From Paragonimus skrjabini miyazakii (lineage: Eukaryota; Platyhelminthes; Trematoda; Plagiorchiida; Troglotrematidae), in contig JTDE01000916.1 in NCBI GenBank assembly GCA_014338405.1, positions 70,031 through 134,030 on the forward strand: a stretch of DNA of 64,000 nt. The letters run 5' to 3'. The position numbers and the translations under genes are program-made. Within the stretch, counting starts at the first letter, position 1. Each line of letters begins with the position of its first letter. Below the pieces are notes generated by a model that saw only the letters and a list, made by a program, of their open reading frames with translations, was not told where the DNA came from and ran no database searches. Below are positions 35,724 through 49,321 of this stretch, piece by piece.

Positions 35724-38539
35724 TTTGCGGCTACATAATGCATGATAATCTCTCAATTTGGGGATAGAGTGTAGTCTGTTTTCTTATACGGCCAACTTCA
35801 ACACAGGCGAACGTGGACTGACTACAAATAAATCTAGAGGAATATTCATATTGAACTAATCCATTCATCATACATTAGTGGATAGTACACATCGACCACA
35901 ACAAACCATGTAAATGATGACGTCACATCACGATCAATCACTATGTAATCCTTCAATGTTGGAGTTCCTGCTCAGCTTAACAGCAGTCTCTGAATTACTG
36001 CAATGTTAGATCTTCTTATCCACCATCGTGTTAGGTAAACATTCATCAGAATTGTTAGAGGTCAACGGTAAGCAGTTTATGTTACGTTGGATTTTGAGCG
36101 ATAGCTATGACGTTTAGGTCATGACAATCATACAATACAAATATTGAATAGGAAAAACAATCCTGATTGATTTTACTCAGCTGTGTACCCTAAAATTGTA
36201 CAAGTTTGTGCACACGGCGGTCAGTTTTCATACACGTGCAGGTAATAAACCGCAGATCTGAAGTGCTATGTCCAGCCACTTTTGTTCATTTGCTAGCAGA
36301 AGCGGCTAAAATGGTGGGGTTAGTTTGACCAATCACCTACTTATATGATAGCATCCAAGCAAGGCAATTTGACAACTCTAAGTTTGTCAACCCCGTATGC
36401 TGCAATTCGAAGCCGCAATCCTTAAAGTAATACAAAACTGACTGCGTCAGTCGCGAGCAAATTTGGAGACCCGCTACATGTTTTCCGTGCCTGATAATAC
36501 GATCCAGTATGCACAGAAAAGTATACGACCGGATTGAAGTATTCAGGCTGGGATATCACTCTGTCAGGTGTTATATCTCAAGAGCTTGTCACATTGACCA
36601 AAACCACTAAGTACACGAGTACATGAAAGTCACCATGAATGAATTATGCTGTACCAATTGTAATTCCACTCATATATTCCGTATTCAGTCTAGCCCAGAA
36701 AGAATAAGACGGAGAGTTGTGTGAGTAGAAGTTTCGTTGTCCAACTGGATGAAACTAGTTAGCCAGATTGTATGAGTCTTTGGGGAAAAAAAATCTTGAG
36801 ACATGCAGTAATAAAATCTAACTAATGTATTGAAATTATTCTTGCCTCATATTTTCAAGCATTCTATGGATATACACAGGCTCATACGCACATGCAAGCA
36901 CTTACCATCAGGTCCATCCCTATTTGCATTTGGGCTTCACTTTGACCCCCAAACCCCTCTACTCATCGGTAGCTGTTTTCTGTTGTTATTTCCAAATAGA
37001 CCAACCTGTGCCAACTAATGACAGCCTACTATGAACTTTAGATACTGCAATTCTTCTGATGTGAACCATTATGGTCATTTCCCCTCATTTGGATTGAAAG
37101 GCTGCTAAACTTGCAATTCAGTTGGTTTCAACTCGTGACTAAATCAGGATTTACTGATTAATGAGAGACGACAAACTTTCCGGGCTAATACGTCCTTCGT
37201 TGAAAATACCTTGCGCCTTACAACTCAAAACGTGGACGACATTTTCGCAGCGTGTAACCCGCGCGCACCACACCAGAAAAGTGCATATCTCTCGCTCTCT
37301 CGACACCTTGCTCATTTACATATGTGCACTCGACCTGTGTTATCGATCATCCAAATGGCCTTTATTGAAGTCCATGGATCATTCGGTTTGTCAGTGTTCG
37401 TGCCAGCTTGCACGATTCCTACAGCCTTGTTTGTCTAAACACCAAATCCGTAGTATAGCGCACATATTTGAGCGGCACTCAGCACAAGCTGCCTTGTGAT
37501 GAAATTGCTCTCGTTCCAGTAAACTGTTTTACGGAACCGGTCCACTTCTTGTGAAGTTCACTGCGCCGAAGTTTCGTCGCACGCTATCATTCATTTGAAA
37601 GCAATAATCACAGACCTAATGGTAATGGACATCTTTGTAATGAAAGATAGCGTTCAGTCAGTGTGATATTGAAAATGACTGAATTCAAAGAGTACATCGG
37701 ACCATTGAGGACAGCTAATACTACAACACAATTTAAACGTTCGGGCATGCCTGTACCAGTTGTCAGGGGCGTCATCGCCCCAGAATTTCCTGTGGTTGTG
37801 GCCAGTCTCTGTAGCCTGATCAATTGACGGTAGAATCATGAAAACCCTCCCGGCTTCCTACAGTTGGCCGAATAACGGCTCACTGACCGACCTAAGTAAC
37901 ATCAACCAGTACGTACCTTTAAGATAAGTGTGAGCACTACACCACTCATCCAATGTTCGCTTGCCTTCAGTGGGTCAACAATCCTCATCCAGCATTGAAA
38001 TGGTGAGCGTTATCAACCAGCCTGCATAGTTTGGCGGAACTGTCAGGTGTACGTCTAATGATAGAAAAGTTGATTGCATAAACGATTCATACTCACTTCT
38101 GTATACTGTAAATTAACACGTAAACACCTCAACCACCAACAACAGACAAAACAAGTTGCTTGTTCACACTGTGCAAATTCATATTCACTATGTACACCCA
38201 GTATGATAGTGCAGAAGAACTGATCGTGGACATTCAAACTGACACGCACAACTGGTTCACAAGCACTGAATTTCATAAATCTCCATCCATAATTTTGCCT
38301 ATCACTGTAGCCTTAACTTACACTGACGATCAACTCCAGAATGAGTCGTTTGAGCGACCTCCATAAATGAACAGCCTAGAAAGATGGTGACAGATTCATG
38401 CTCATTACCCAGAATATCTAAATGCTGAATCATATTTGCTTACATTGAGGCTACGCGAATTCTTTGAGACGATACACGGTAAATGACTTCGATCGCTGAC
38501 TCATAATTAGGACCCTTCGGAAAACTGAAGTCACATGAA
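35724..38539. other. no gene seen
   Basis: Two overlapping plus-strand frames at 37161-37499 and 37211-37438 are open but show no recognisable motif. A minus-strand stretch at 37608-37839 vaguely resembles a retroelement Gag but could not be supported. Confidence 0.45.
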
Positions 38540-38935
38540 TCAACAGAATTACTAAACAAAGTTTTGCTAACTGTTAGGTGACACGGCATTTTAGATGATA
38601 CCGGTTTGTGTTTGTTGACAGGTTTATATATCTGAAAAGCTGCACCAGCGACGGGGGAGGTGTAGGGAATGAAGTAGAAACACAAATCTCTAAAGCTAGA
38701 ACGGTGGTTCTTATTTCGGGGCATCTAAGATGGTAACAAGGTATCTGTCTGAGGCTTAGAGATTGCGTGTATAAAGTGATAATGGGGGCTCTGATGCTAT
38801 ACGGCAGCAAAACGTAGCCGTTTAGGGCAGAGGACGTGAACCGTCTCCATGTAGTTGACCGTTGATGCATGCGTTCTATCGGGTTTGTCTCCCAATCTGG
38901 GCCTTCGTGATTCACAGTCGGTGGTTTGAGACGTT
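38540..38935 (+). pseudogene. non-LTR retrotransposon RT C-terminal remnant (L1)
   Basis: This matches the region after the YADD box of flatworm non-LTR reverse transcriptases. In shifting frames it reads CKVLL, FVDRFIYLKSC (family: xVVDxFTYLGSC), GGGVGNEVETQISKARTVV, HLRW, then VYKVIMGALMLYGSKT and FRAEDVNRL. The last corresponds to the conserved VRSVLLYGxETWPLRxEDxxRLxVFDHRCLR. Stops occur at the position of the conserved Trp (KT*P) and elsewhere. The homology fades after about 38935, some 345 bp before the N gap. This is a dead fragment of an autonomous element with endonuclease and RT, of the same broad type as 41.6 kb and 51.9 kb. Confidence 0.8.
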
Positions 38936-39279
38936 AGGTGAAGTGGCGGCTAACCGAACTCAACGGCGTAAATGTTGTCGTTGTTTGTCCGAGTTGTCTG
39001 TGAAGTGAGTGCACTTAATGATGCGGGGCAGTGAAAGCCGTGAGGAAGCTGTCTTGCTGATGACGCCTTACTTTCACTTACAGCTCGGTTGTTTGTATTT
39101 GAGGTATAGACACCTTGATGTGGACTGCCTGAAAACAGACGTAGCTACGTTTTCAGTAGTTAGATTCCTTCCCCTTAACTTCTTTTTTCTTCACTATTCC
39201 TGTACAGAGTGTGCTTTTTTACTTCATGGTTGTGCGGCAGTTAAGCGTCAGTGTGAACTACTCACAGAAATGTGTTTAT
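38936..39279 (+). other. open stretch before assembly gap, unassigned
   Basis: A frame stays open from 39009 to the gap (about 90 codons, for example HLQLGCLYLRYRHLDVDCLK). I see no match to the RT domain that ends just upstream. The other end is hidden by the gap. Confidence 0.3.
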
Positions 39280-39379
39280 NNNNNNNNNNNNNNNNNNNNN
39301 NNNNNNNNNNNNNNNNNNNNNNNNNNNNNNNNNNNNNNNNNNNNNNNNNNNNNNNNNNNNNNNNNNNNNNNNNNNNNNN
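39280..39379. other. assembly gap (100 N)
   Basis: Exactly 100 N, the usual placeholder for a gap of unknown length. The true distance between the flanks is not known. Confidence 0.98.
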
Positions 39380-39934
39380 GCCGTTTGCGGCATAGATTAA
39401 TTTGATTTAAACATGGTTCACGCTTGGATTAGAACGTGATGGGTCTGCCTGATTAGCCCAGAAATTGAACGAATTTGGTCACGGAATGTCCGATTTCCAT
39501 TGGGCATCACGGAGCATTAAAAATGGCTCATACATTTTTGTAGCTTTTGCACCAGGACAGTGATTTTAGCCCTACCTTTTTTCAAGAAGAAGCCACGCGC
39601 GTCGTCTAACTTCTCAGCATCGCATGTCTCTGATTTGCTTTGGTCTGGCAGACACAAGACGACCGATCGGTTCCCCTCATGATACTCCAGATTCATGTAC
39701 CTGTCGCCGTTCTTTTCAATCACTCAAAAATGTCAGCTTGGACACCACCCACGCCTGATCTTAGGTTTCGTTTTCAAATATGCCTGTTCAATCTAATCGA
39801 CAACTCCACGATCAGGACTCTTCAGTCAGGTTGCGGTTACTATGTTCACTGACTCAACTGAGCACAGTTTATATTCTTGATGAGAGTTCTAAGATTCAGG
39901 CTGTTTTAAACTAAATCTCTCACACACGTGATCA
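39380..39934. other. no gene seen
   Basis: Short open frames on both strands (39517-39723 minus, 39640-39852 plus) without motifs. Confidence 0.5.
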
Positions 39935-40075
39935 CAGCCTTAAAAGCCAGGAAAGTGTTTCGACTGGTCCTCTTCAAATGAAAATACAAGACTTGAGCTA
40001 GTCAGTAGTCCATAACTTCGTCCGGATGGGAGTTCAAACCCCTTGACTTTCATGCTTGTGAGATTAGCGTGTTAA
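39935..40075 (-). repeat. very diverged SINE A copy (A10)
   Basis: On the minus strand CATGAAAGTCAAGGGGTTTGA leads through a B-box-like GGGTTTGAACTCC to GGACTACTGACTAGCTC. The B box to CTGAC spacing (35 nt) is the same as in SINE A. The sequence after CTGACTAGCTC lacks stem II and GAAA, so the hammerhead has been lost. It is either an old SINE A copy or a relative. Confidence 0.45.
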
Positions 40076-41594
40076 GTATAACTCAAAAAAATGTTTAACT
40101 ACAAAAATCTTTCAATTCCCCCAACATTTGTTGCGTTTACAAAGACTAGATAACTTTGCGTTTATCACGGTTTATTCTAAGCTAACAAGGCACTCGATGT
40201 TACCTTCTTAAATGTAGCAAAGACAAACTTTTTCAAACTGTTGTGATGATTAGTCGATGGTGTAGGCAATTTTGACTTTTCTCGATTTGTTCTCTTAACC
40301 AGTCGATCTATATTGTCTTTGAACTCCCCGTTTAGATGAATCAATTATAGTAAGATTTTCCTTACTTTGAATTAACACCTTTTAGGGTACAGTAAAAAGT
40401 CACTTACTGTCCAATATTTTGAAGTTAAATAATGGATTTGTCAGTTTCCATTTGTTGGTGAAGAGAAGTTTCGTATTTTAAGCAATTATTACCAGATCAC
40501 ATTATAACAAACGACAATTAATTATCAGCCCTTATGAAGGTTACTTAATTGTCTTACAACTGTGAACATGAAAGAGATGAGTCAATGGTAGTTTACAGGT
40601 AAATAAGAAATGGTAATTGGACTTTGTCGATGAAGACTTTCACGTTGAACTTCGAACGCGCAGCATACAACTGTTCATGGTATGCAAACGGATGAACAGA
40701 TTGTGGGTGAAAATAGGAGGGCCTCTCTGAGCCTAAACTATGCTAACTCAGTTACTCTACCTGCTTCACAGAATATTTATATGAACAGAGACAATTCTTG
40801 CGTTACTTGGTAAAATTATCAAATTATTTGTACTAGTGTCATCATTCACAGTTTCTGTAACTTATCGTGTCACAGTTCAATAATGGTTTGAAGCCTCTAT
40901 TACGTAAAGAGACAGAGTAGTCACTCATATCTGCTTTCACTCATGTTAACACATAACACAACACGATTCAACTATCTATTTGGAAAGCTTGATTAGGTAG
41001 ATGATTTCAAACTTCTGTTAGTTTTCATAGCTTTTCGTTCAAATACTGCTCTTTAAAAGTGCAGATAGACTATTGTTGTCTGAATTCTACTTCTGGTTTT
41101 CATCAACACTGATTGGAGTTTGGTTGTAACAATTAGATCAAATTAATCACGTTTAACGTACGGTTAGTTTAAATATTGATCTATCAGGTGAGCAATAATT
41201 TGTTCTCAAATGTTGAAAGCGATATGTTTAACAAACGATTTTGGGAAATTAAAAATTTGTGGAGTAAACATACTTTATTGGCCGATTTAACAAACATTCA
41301 ACTTCCAATGTTTTTGCCTTATTCATTCATAAATTGTTCTATAATCACTCCCTGGTTAGCAGAATAGGTTGAGCGACCTTCATTGGAAGAAGCTTCGTCG
41401 TATTCCATCAATCCAGATGGAACAACCAGATGGTTACATAAGTTCCTAAGTTGTTACAGAAAGGACAAGGATTTTGGTTTGTGCGTTCAGGTCTCTGTGT
41501 TGCTCGGTGAGAAATTGTTTTGTCGGTTTATAGATGTAAATGGAAGGTGAACGGAGGTGGATAAAAAGAAACTGGATATATTCAGCTTCGGTCT
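40076..41594. other. no gene seen
   Basis: Very AT-rich with no recognisable element. The next RT remnant begins abruptly at about 41600. Confidence 0.5.
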
Positions 41595-42570
41595 GAGGAG
41601 AAGTAGGTGAATCTCCTGAGATCACTAAATGCCCACTCTGTAAGCAGGATAAGAATCTATAGACAACTGTCTCGGGCGTTCATCACTTCTTCTGATGTTC
41701 GTCAGGAGTATCCGATTTCTCCCTTCCTGTTCAATTTTGTCACTGACGACATTTTGGAAGGTGCATCTCCGCGAATCCTGGTGGGCTTGGTGTTGAGCTT
41801 CTACCTGGCGCTAGATTGACCGATGTGGGGTATGCGGACGACACTATCTTACTTAGCCTCTCTGTCGAAGACATGCAAATCACGTTATCCAAGGTTAGTG
41901 ACCGGGCTCCTTTGTATGGAATGCACTTCGCACCTCCAAAGTGCAAAGCTCTGCTTCAAGACTGGGGCAGTCCCCTTCATGCTTTCTTCATTTCAGATAA
42001 TCCTTTTGAGACTGTGGACAGTTTCACACACTTGAGCAGCACTATCTCGTCAGCCTTTAATTTTGTTGATGAGATATCAGCGAGGATAGCAAGGGCACGA
42101 GTTGCCTTTGCCAGCATGTCATCTGTGGCATTGAAGAAACGTTCGATTGTCGCTGAAAGGAAGAGTATCTAGTGCTTGTGTACGTTCTGTTTTGCTCTAT
42201 GGTTCGGAAACGTGGCTTGTTCGCAAGGAAGATTCCAACAAGCTTGCGGTGTTTGACCATCGTCTTTTCCGACAATTAGCCCACATTAAGTGTACTGATC
42301 GCGTGAGCAATGTGTCAGTTCGCCGATGCGTATTCCCGAACGCTCGGAATGCGCGATTGATTAGTCATCTACACACGGTGCACAGCTAGCGATAGTTGGG
42401 TCACGTACTCCGTATGTCATCTGATCGTTTACCGTACCGGGCATTATATAATGAGACCACCAACAGTTGGGTGAAACCACATGGTAGTCAACCGGCTCTA
42501 ACCGGGCTGCATGAACTTCATGCCTTTTAGCGGCAACTACTCAGTTAACTGAAACAGGAAACGAAGCTGG
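41595..42570 (+). pseudogene. non-LTR retrotransposon reverse transcriptase remnant (L2)
   Basis: A long, easily recognised piece of non-LTR RT in three frames. It begins VNLLRSLNAHSVSRIRIYRQ, then VRQEYPISPFLFNFVTDDIL (family: GVRQGCPISPFLFNFxIDDIL). After a frameshift near 41815 the palm box is YADDTILL (41836-41859), then YGMHFAPPKCKALLQDW and FVDEISARIARARVAFA. After another frameshift near 42145 it reads LKGRVSSACVRSVLLYGSET, FDHRLFRQLAHIKCTDRVSN and LGHVLRMSSDRLPYRAL, ending near 42570. The RT would have primed at a nicked target site. The piece lacks the endonuclease and the RT fingers. The first frame's TGA (41817-41819) and the TAG at 42170-42172 confirm that it is dead. Confidence 0.92.
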
Positions 42571-42717
42571 GAGCTCAAACGTTGTACACTTGTACTGCGT
42601 TAATCACACCACCCAGTATGTCTTTAGAAATTCACTAACTGATCCTTAGAGTAGAATGATGCCGCAGTATTTCGTTCGAAGTTCACTATGATAGAACACT
42701 TGCCACATACCTACAAC

Positions 42718-43012
42718 CGGTCGTAGCTGTCGCATTCCCATAGACTTTCCAGTCGGCCACTTTCGAACAGCAGAAGCACTAGACTCGAGTTTCACTCTCA
42801 TGAAAGCACGTCAGTAAGGCTTATTCTTCCCACGACCGGAACTAGAACTTCGGCCACGCTTTCATGAGGCAACCGTGTTTACCAATGCGCCATTGATCTC
42901 ACATCAGGCACGATTGAATTATCATATTTGAACGCCCAACCACTTTCGCTTGTGAGTAATGATCAGGTTGTTCGATCGTCTCGATAGGAGATACAGTTAG
43001 TGTCATTAGTGG
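42718..43012 (-). mobile_element. hammerhead SINE type A, copy A6
   Basis: On the minus strand this runs from the leader (ATCGAACAACCTGATCATTA, about 42950-42990) through an A-box-like CAATGGCGCATTGG, a B box (GTTCTAGTTCC), the hammerhead (42776-42820) and the 3' part (GACTGGAAAGTCTATGGG). It ends at 42718, without the tail seen in other copies. It follows L2 by only about 150 bp. Confidence 0.8.
42776..42820 (-). ncRNA. hammerhead ribozyme in A6, two lesions
   Basis: GAAA, the palindromic stem III ACTCGAGT, cleavage GUC and the 3' strand of stem I (TAGTGC) are perfect. CUGACGA has become CTGACGT, so the invariant A9 is U. The 5' strand of stem I (GCCTTA) has one mismatch and one wobble. Stem II still pairs (GCTTT CATG AGAGT). 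Confidence 0.7.
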
Positions 43013-46000
43013 TCATAGTTCATAGTCTGCAACGGTGTTTTGAAGAACGTTATAAGGAACACTCAGAATACTAAGGTTTAACAAGTCACTTAACTTCCAA
43101 TCATCCTTGAGGCCCAGAATGATACTGTATACCAGGTACGATGCAAACAACTGTAGTTCAGTGATCGAAAAATTGTACGGAGAAGAAAGCCGTTAAGTCC
43201 TCTTCATTTAATAGGGCCATGTACGAAGAACAGTCAGCTGGTTCACATACAGTGTAGGTTATTTTAAGCCAAAACTGTTCTTCAATCGCGTTCACAAGTT
43301 CACAGTTAAAATTGTTTTTAGAGCAATTTCTGTTGAATTTTTCATGCTTTCTGTAACGTGTTATCTTACTGCATTCTTGTGTTCAACTCATTTAAATGGC
43401 GGACTTACTGTATTATTCTACTTCAGTAGTTTGATAGTCAGTGTTTTTAATATATGTGATAATGGTGAATCCAAATTTTTTCATCGGAAACATTTAAACA
43501 CTCGGTTGTATTCGTATGCATAAATGGATGTTCCTGAGAGCAACAGAAATAATAATTGCTCATTGCTGTTTCTGGTACAAAATCATCCGGGAAGTTCTTT
43601 CACCTACTCCCTACATCTGAATTATCAAAACTATTTGTTAATAACCTTCGTTTTCTTACATGTTCCCCAATTATGTTCCCGATCAATGTCAGCGCGTGTA
43701 AACCGGCTATTGGTTCACCATGAAGTGCAGTTAATTTAATTTACAGTCAAGACAGTCTTCGGTCGGTAACTTAAAAATATGACCTCGAGCAAGCTTGAAA
43801 AATAATAGGTACATTTCGAACCATATTGTTGTTCTTATCACCGTATGGCGCTATATGAAACGGAATGTTTTCTGAATAAGGGGAGTTTTGATAAATTCAC
43901 CTCTTTTGCTGGTGCAATCACAAGACATTCAAGATGATATGACGGGTATTGATCTGAACGTTAACGAAGGAATATCTGATTATATAATTGACAGAAGCCA
44001 GTTGTTTAAGATTCAGAACCCAAATGAGATATGATTAGATAACGTTGGTCGACGTTCTTCAACGGAAGGACGATCAAAGTCTGTTAGATCATTTACCGAT
44101 GACTCGAACATATGTCCCTGACCACGACAAAGGCATGCTCACGTTTTGTCAGTCGTGGCGTAATTGCACTCTCATTAAAAGAAGAAGACGTTTTACTCAA
44201 TAATCTTACGGTGTCTGGAAATGTATTTTTCCCCAGTTTCGTGGGACATGTTTAGTTGTTATTTGTTCGGTATCACAGAAATTGTTTACCACCTACGCTG
44301 CGTAAAGTCTAAGGAGCATCATTAGCACACATCGAACGTCACATGTGTTGCCAATGATCCAGCTTTTCGACAAGCGCAGTTTTTATAATTGTGACAACTT
44401 ATACAGCTGGCATACAAATCAAATTGCATGCATTTGGTGTCAATTGATTTCTGCATTGTCATCAACGGTTTACATATGTCACCAGCTGGTTAAAGTGCTC
44501 CACAAATCCCCGCAAGCATGTAGTATATATATTTTTATTTGAATACCATAGTAACTACGGTAACGCTTGCACTATATTTCGTTAAACATTATTGCACATA
44601 TTTGAAGGTATTGTGTGAAACATTGTTCAAGCATCTCTACAAAACCTGATCAATGTGCTTGGATGCACTGGATTGTATTTGAAGGTTAGTCTGTTCGATT
44701 TGAGAGGCAAATGAATGATTTTACTGAAGTTATTCGACTATTTGCTAAGCGACTGACATAAGTATATTTACACAACATTGCTCTCACGTAATTCCCTATT
44801 GATCAGACAACAGTCAATTGGGAACATCAAACGAACATCTCAGATATTGTTAGTCCGCCATTTGGGGGCATGGTTTAACCGATTATTTCTTAGAAATTGA
44901 ATGATTCGTGTTCGCGTTCGAAAATAACGGTCAGTTTACCAAAATCTTTTCTTATACTTGGTCAGTCTGATACAGGATGCTGAGCAAGGGGAATTTGTCC
45001 TGAAGCACTTGTGACAGCTGAGTTATTGTTATAACGAAGTTGAAACTACTGGAGTAATTTAAACTGAAACCAACAATAATCCCTTTGTGCTTGTATGTCC
45101 TAAGTTTTCAATTAGGTAGCTGAACTTTCCATGACCCCACTCGTTGATCCCACCTCCCTCATTATAAATGGAAGTGAAAACCTAGCCTGCCCAAACTTGA
45201 ATGTTCGATATTTGAGACCCTCATTTTGTTCCGCTCTGCCTTAAACTCAGTCGGCTGGCACTACAGTGCTAAATAATTTTAAGTGCACATTTGTTGCAAA
45301 ATAAAGCCCCGTTGCCTTGCCCACAGCAACACTGTAAACTTTCATGAAAAACAGTGTGAATATAAATCCAGTTGCTTCTAGAAAAATATATATGAGCTTT
45401 CGGGAAAATGTCAACAATGGGATATCCGGTGTATTCTACATTGACGTTTTCATGACACTGATGGATGTTCGCAAACATTTATGGGTTGTCCATAGAGTAT
45501 ATCATAACAGCTGGATGCACGATGCATTCAGGTGAGGGCAACTCAAACAAACCAGTTACAACGTATGGGTAAGTTTTCTTTACATACGTGACTGTTCGTC
45601 ACATTATCAACGTAACAGATAATAAATACATGAATTACATAGCAATCTTGTAACTAGCTGGTAATTGCAACTGTGGTTGACACTGTCCTAATGACTCACG
45701 GGATTATTTCTGCCAAGTGAAATAGTTACTAAAGATACTGGACGAGAAGAGAAATTCATGTAACTATGAATAGCCTGAGGGAATTTGAGGCACGATGATT
45801 GGGCAGTTGCACAGATAGTCAACCGAACCAGCCAATTAGTTTCTAAACAAGTCTTGAAATTGGGCCGACTGAATTAAAACATCGGGTGTCTCTAATTCAG
45901 ATTAATACACGCATAGCCATGCTCTACTTTACGATAGGTTTCACATCCAGCTTACAGCAAGGAGAGTCGACAGCGTTCTTGAATTGGAAACAGTAGAATT

Positions 46001-48874
46001 CGGGGGCATGCGGAAACCAGATGGATATAAGATCGACGTAATCTGTCAGATATGCTCGTTCGCGTATCTGTCAGTTTTGTGAAATTTGTCATCCCTACTG
46101 TCACTACAGATTACTGCGAGGCTAACCTATCGGATTAAAAATACGAATCGGTATGGTCATTCCAGGATCGATCCCAAGCCAACATAAATTAGGATTTGGA
46201 TGTTTAACAAAACACAACCTGAGTCTATGTTTGCAGACGACTGAAACTATGTACAGAAATAAATAAGGGCTTCACTACTGGAAAACACTTAATTCAGTGA
46301 ATATTAATGCTGTAGAAGGAAATCAAGTCCACGGTCATTATTTTAAACAACAGAGAGATATCACAGCTATCCATATGACATTCCAATAAGTAGGCATCGT
46401 CTTTTGCAAATGATGACACTACGTTCCATGTTAACGTTGTCTAGGGACCGTTCGGCGAATTATATTGTGTTCAGACGATTAAAAACAGCATTGTTGGCAA
46501 GCTATCACATCCAAGACAAGAACTGAAACCAATAGTAAGTAAACATCGCACAGGGATTGTGGAACTGCAATGGAAATAAGCTGGATATTAGATCATAATG
46601 CGACTTACCGTAATCGATTCACAGTAGTAATGAAGGTTGTGAACAGAATATCTAACATAATTCAAGGTAATCAGACGAAGTCCATAACTATGCCAGTAAA
46701 TATCATCGCGAAGGTACTGATACTTCAGAATATCAAATGCAACAGTGACTTTGCTTGTAGATAGCGACTTAGTATGGATCATTCACACGGTGTACGCTAA
46801 TGACCGGGTAAACTGACCAAACTAGCAGACCAAAGTACGTATATAAAGTAAATCAAAAAGGATTATATGATGGCTGAAACAACTAATACATTTGTCCTGT
46901 GGGTGGAGTGCACGGCTATTTAGTTTGCATGAGTAATTGACCGGTCAAGTTTGTGAAGCACAATTTTCGTACAGTACTTCTACTGATTAGCTGCAATCAG
47001 TCCAACATTATTCATCAAACTGCAGGAGCAAATAACAGTCCCATAGGTAACTTTAATTCCACACTCAACATCACTTTGTTGCATTGATTTCGGTGATAAT
47101 GACGAAGTAAAAAATTAACTTTCATTACTGTTAAACTATTTGATTGGTCGGACTTAAGAGTTATCAAAACATTTTATTGTCTTTAAGGCATCTTTCCCAA
47201 AAGCGAAACAATCATCGTATTGTTGACGATCTTCTCTTGAAAACGTAAATTCGCCGTAGAAAGCCGAACTATTTGTAATGCAGCCAAGGTCAGTATTGAT
47301 CATTCACCATCCAGCGGAGTAAAGTTTAATATGGATAGCGGCCGCATTATATCAAAGTCTGGACTAGAACGTATTTGGTGTTCTATAAACCAACCATAAA
47401 GTACACAGAATGAATGCACTCTTTTCAGTATAAACTCTTCTCAGGCACAGCTTAGTTTTTAATTGCTCACCGTTAAACTGCATGATATTTACCGTGCTGA
47501 AGTTTAGACTAAAGGAGACCGTAGACAAGAAACGAGTAGGCCGCAACTACACAAGACGGGTTAAAGACAAAGCCGATATCAAAGTACGGAGCGATAAAAA
47601 AGATGTCGCTCAAGACATGGACTGCACGAGGACCCCGTAGGTGAAGCTGTACTCCATCTTGCGAAACAGTGGCACACAAACAACCCCACGTATTTCCACA
47701 TGTATTCATGAACAGTGTTATATATATGTGTGTATATGCTCACTTAAGCATGTAGGTCTTAGTTGTTTGGCTGTGACCAACGTCGTCAGAGGATGATGAA
47801 AATTATTCAACTGTTAGGCTTTGAAACAAACTGTGACTCCGATATCATAGTAAGTGGTATTGACCGGACGAGTCAATTGGATTGTGAGTGCCTCGTACGC
47901 TACCGACAATCCCAAGATGAATTAGTTATGACGTTAAATCCAAAATCATTCACAAGAGCGGTCGTTAAACCTGCTGTTGCCTGGTCAAAAGTCCCACCTC
48001 ATGAGTAAATCTTCGAATTCACAACACCAAGTTATGCACTTCAACATTGGACAACACGGATCTAGAAACTGAATGTGTCTGATGTGGTACACTCCAGTAA
48101 AGTGTATCGTGACGGCACCATCACAAAGTGAAACCTAACTGCCAAATGGCCTAAACAAAAGACATCTCAGTAGGTTGAAAATGCACTCAAACTTTGGTAA
48201 CTCTCACTAATCTTTTATCCCCAGGAGAACTTTGTGTGCGCTATGTCGATTAAATAATGGCTATCGTCTTGAACTTCTGATCAACTGTCTTCATTTTCTA
48301 TCAGCATATTTTTCTGTTTGCATTCGCAGTGTTATTTTGATGAAACGATTGTCACTCATTTTTCCAAAACTCTCGCACATAAACCATTTTGTAATTTCCG
48401 TTCAGCCAGCAGGTTCCACTTGGTAGAAATCTGAGCGGGTTTGTCCGCCGTAAGTTCACTCGTTGACTGTCGATTTTCGACCCCCAGAAATTCAACTTTA
48501 ACCCAGCTATCATCAACCGTTCAGCAAGTTCACAAGATGCAAAATTGTATGCGCGCTGTATTCGCTCTGACCTTCCAGTCAAACCACTGAAGCTAGTAGC
48601 AAATCATGCCATTCTAATGTTTCAGTTATCAGGATTTCTTGAAAATAGTTTACCACCGAATGCCAACGAAATCATATATAGTGGAATCATTCTAAGATAA
48701 TCATAAACCGTCTTCATTTTATAAATCCTCATATATGACGAAAAGTTGGCAGCTGACATCTGCTTTCAAAATAAGTTAGATTCTCCACCGTCTACTTTTG
48801 AAAATAAACATCAGTTTCGCTTTTCCGTTTTTTTATTGGGAACGCTAAACTGATAACAGATAATTCTTTGTCAT
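43013..48874. other. no gene seen
   Basis: Nearly 6 kb with no recognisable coding sequence or repeat. A plus frame at 47763-48008 (LLGFETNCDSDIIVSGIDRT...) is open for about 80 codons, with no motif known to me and no clear splice signals. Confidence 0.4.
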
Positions 48875-49055
48875 GTCAATACAGTTACATAGGTTTCATT
48901 AGGACGTAATAAGACAAGGCACAAAAAACAAGAAGTGACTGTTCGCGAGTGAAAATAGAGGCTAATACTAAACTGCCCACACAATAACTGGTTACGCCCA
49001 GGCCGGACGTTGACTGGAGGTTACCTCACACGGCCAGGGTCGAAAGTTTGTGTGG
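48875..49055 (+). repeat. left arm of inverted repeat
   Basis: This is the reverse complement of 49563-49743, the same length (181 bp) and about 85% alike by eye. Shared blocks include ACATAGGTT, AATAAGACAAGGC, AGAGGCTAATACTA, GGCCGGACGTTGACT and GAGGTTACCTCACACGG. The right end of this arm runs into the start of a Penelope GIY-YIG domain. Confidence 0.85.
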
Positions 49056-49321
49056 TTTTCATGCTGCTGTTGTACTGCGGAATATGTCGGTCGTACAACT
49101 ACGAGCGTGGATTGGAACTAGTTGTCGCAAATCAATTACCAGCGCGATTGTTACATATCTAGCTGACACCAACCATCGCACAGACATCAGCAAAGCATTC
49201 CGGGTTGTCTACAGAGTTGCCAACACAACCAAAACCAATTCGTCAGCGCATTCTGGCGACCGCCGAATCGATTGCTATTGGATTACGCAACCCCAACCTG
49301 TGCCCTCAAAATAATTACTGA
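49020..49321 (+). pseudogene. Penelope-like GIY-YIG endonuclease remnant (P5)
   Basis: The domain starts with VWFSCCCCTAEYVGRTTTS (49051-49107), the Penelope form of GIY-YIG, usually xCVYxFxCxCGAxYIGRT. Then, in another frame, TSAIVTYLADTNHRTDISKA (family: SSIxxHLxDTGHxVDxxxAF) and FRVVYRV follow. A further frameshift near 49215-49230 gives the C-terminus ILATAESIAIGLRNPNLCPQ and a TGA at 49319-49321. The enzyme would nick the target for reverse transcription. At least two frameshifts make it dead. Unlike P1-P4, its 3' UTR is missing: a minus-strand hammerhead SINE begins directly at the stop codon. Confidence 0.85.

Noticed and set aside
37608..37839. Overlapping minus-strand frames resembling a retroelement Gag (PDNWYRHARTFK)
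   Set aside because: The resemblance is to a generic tryptophan-rich capsid motif only; nothing else of a Gag follows.
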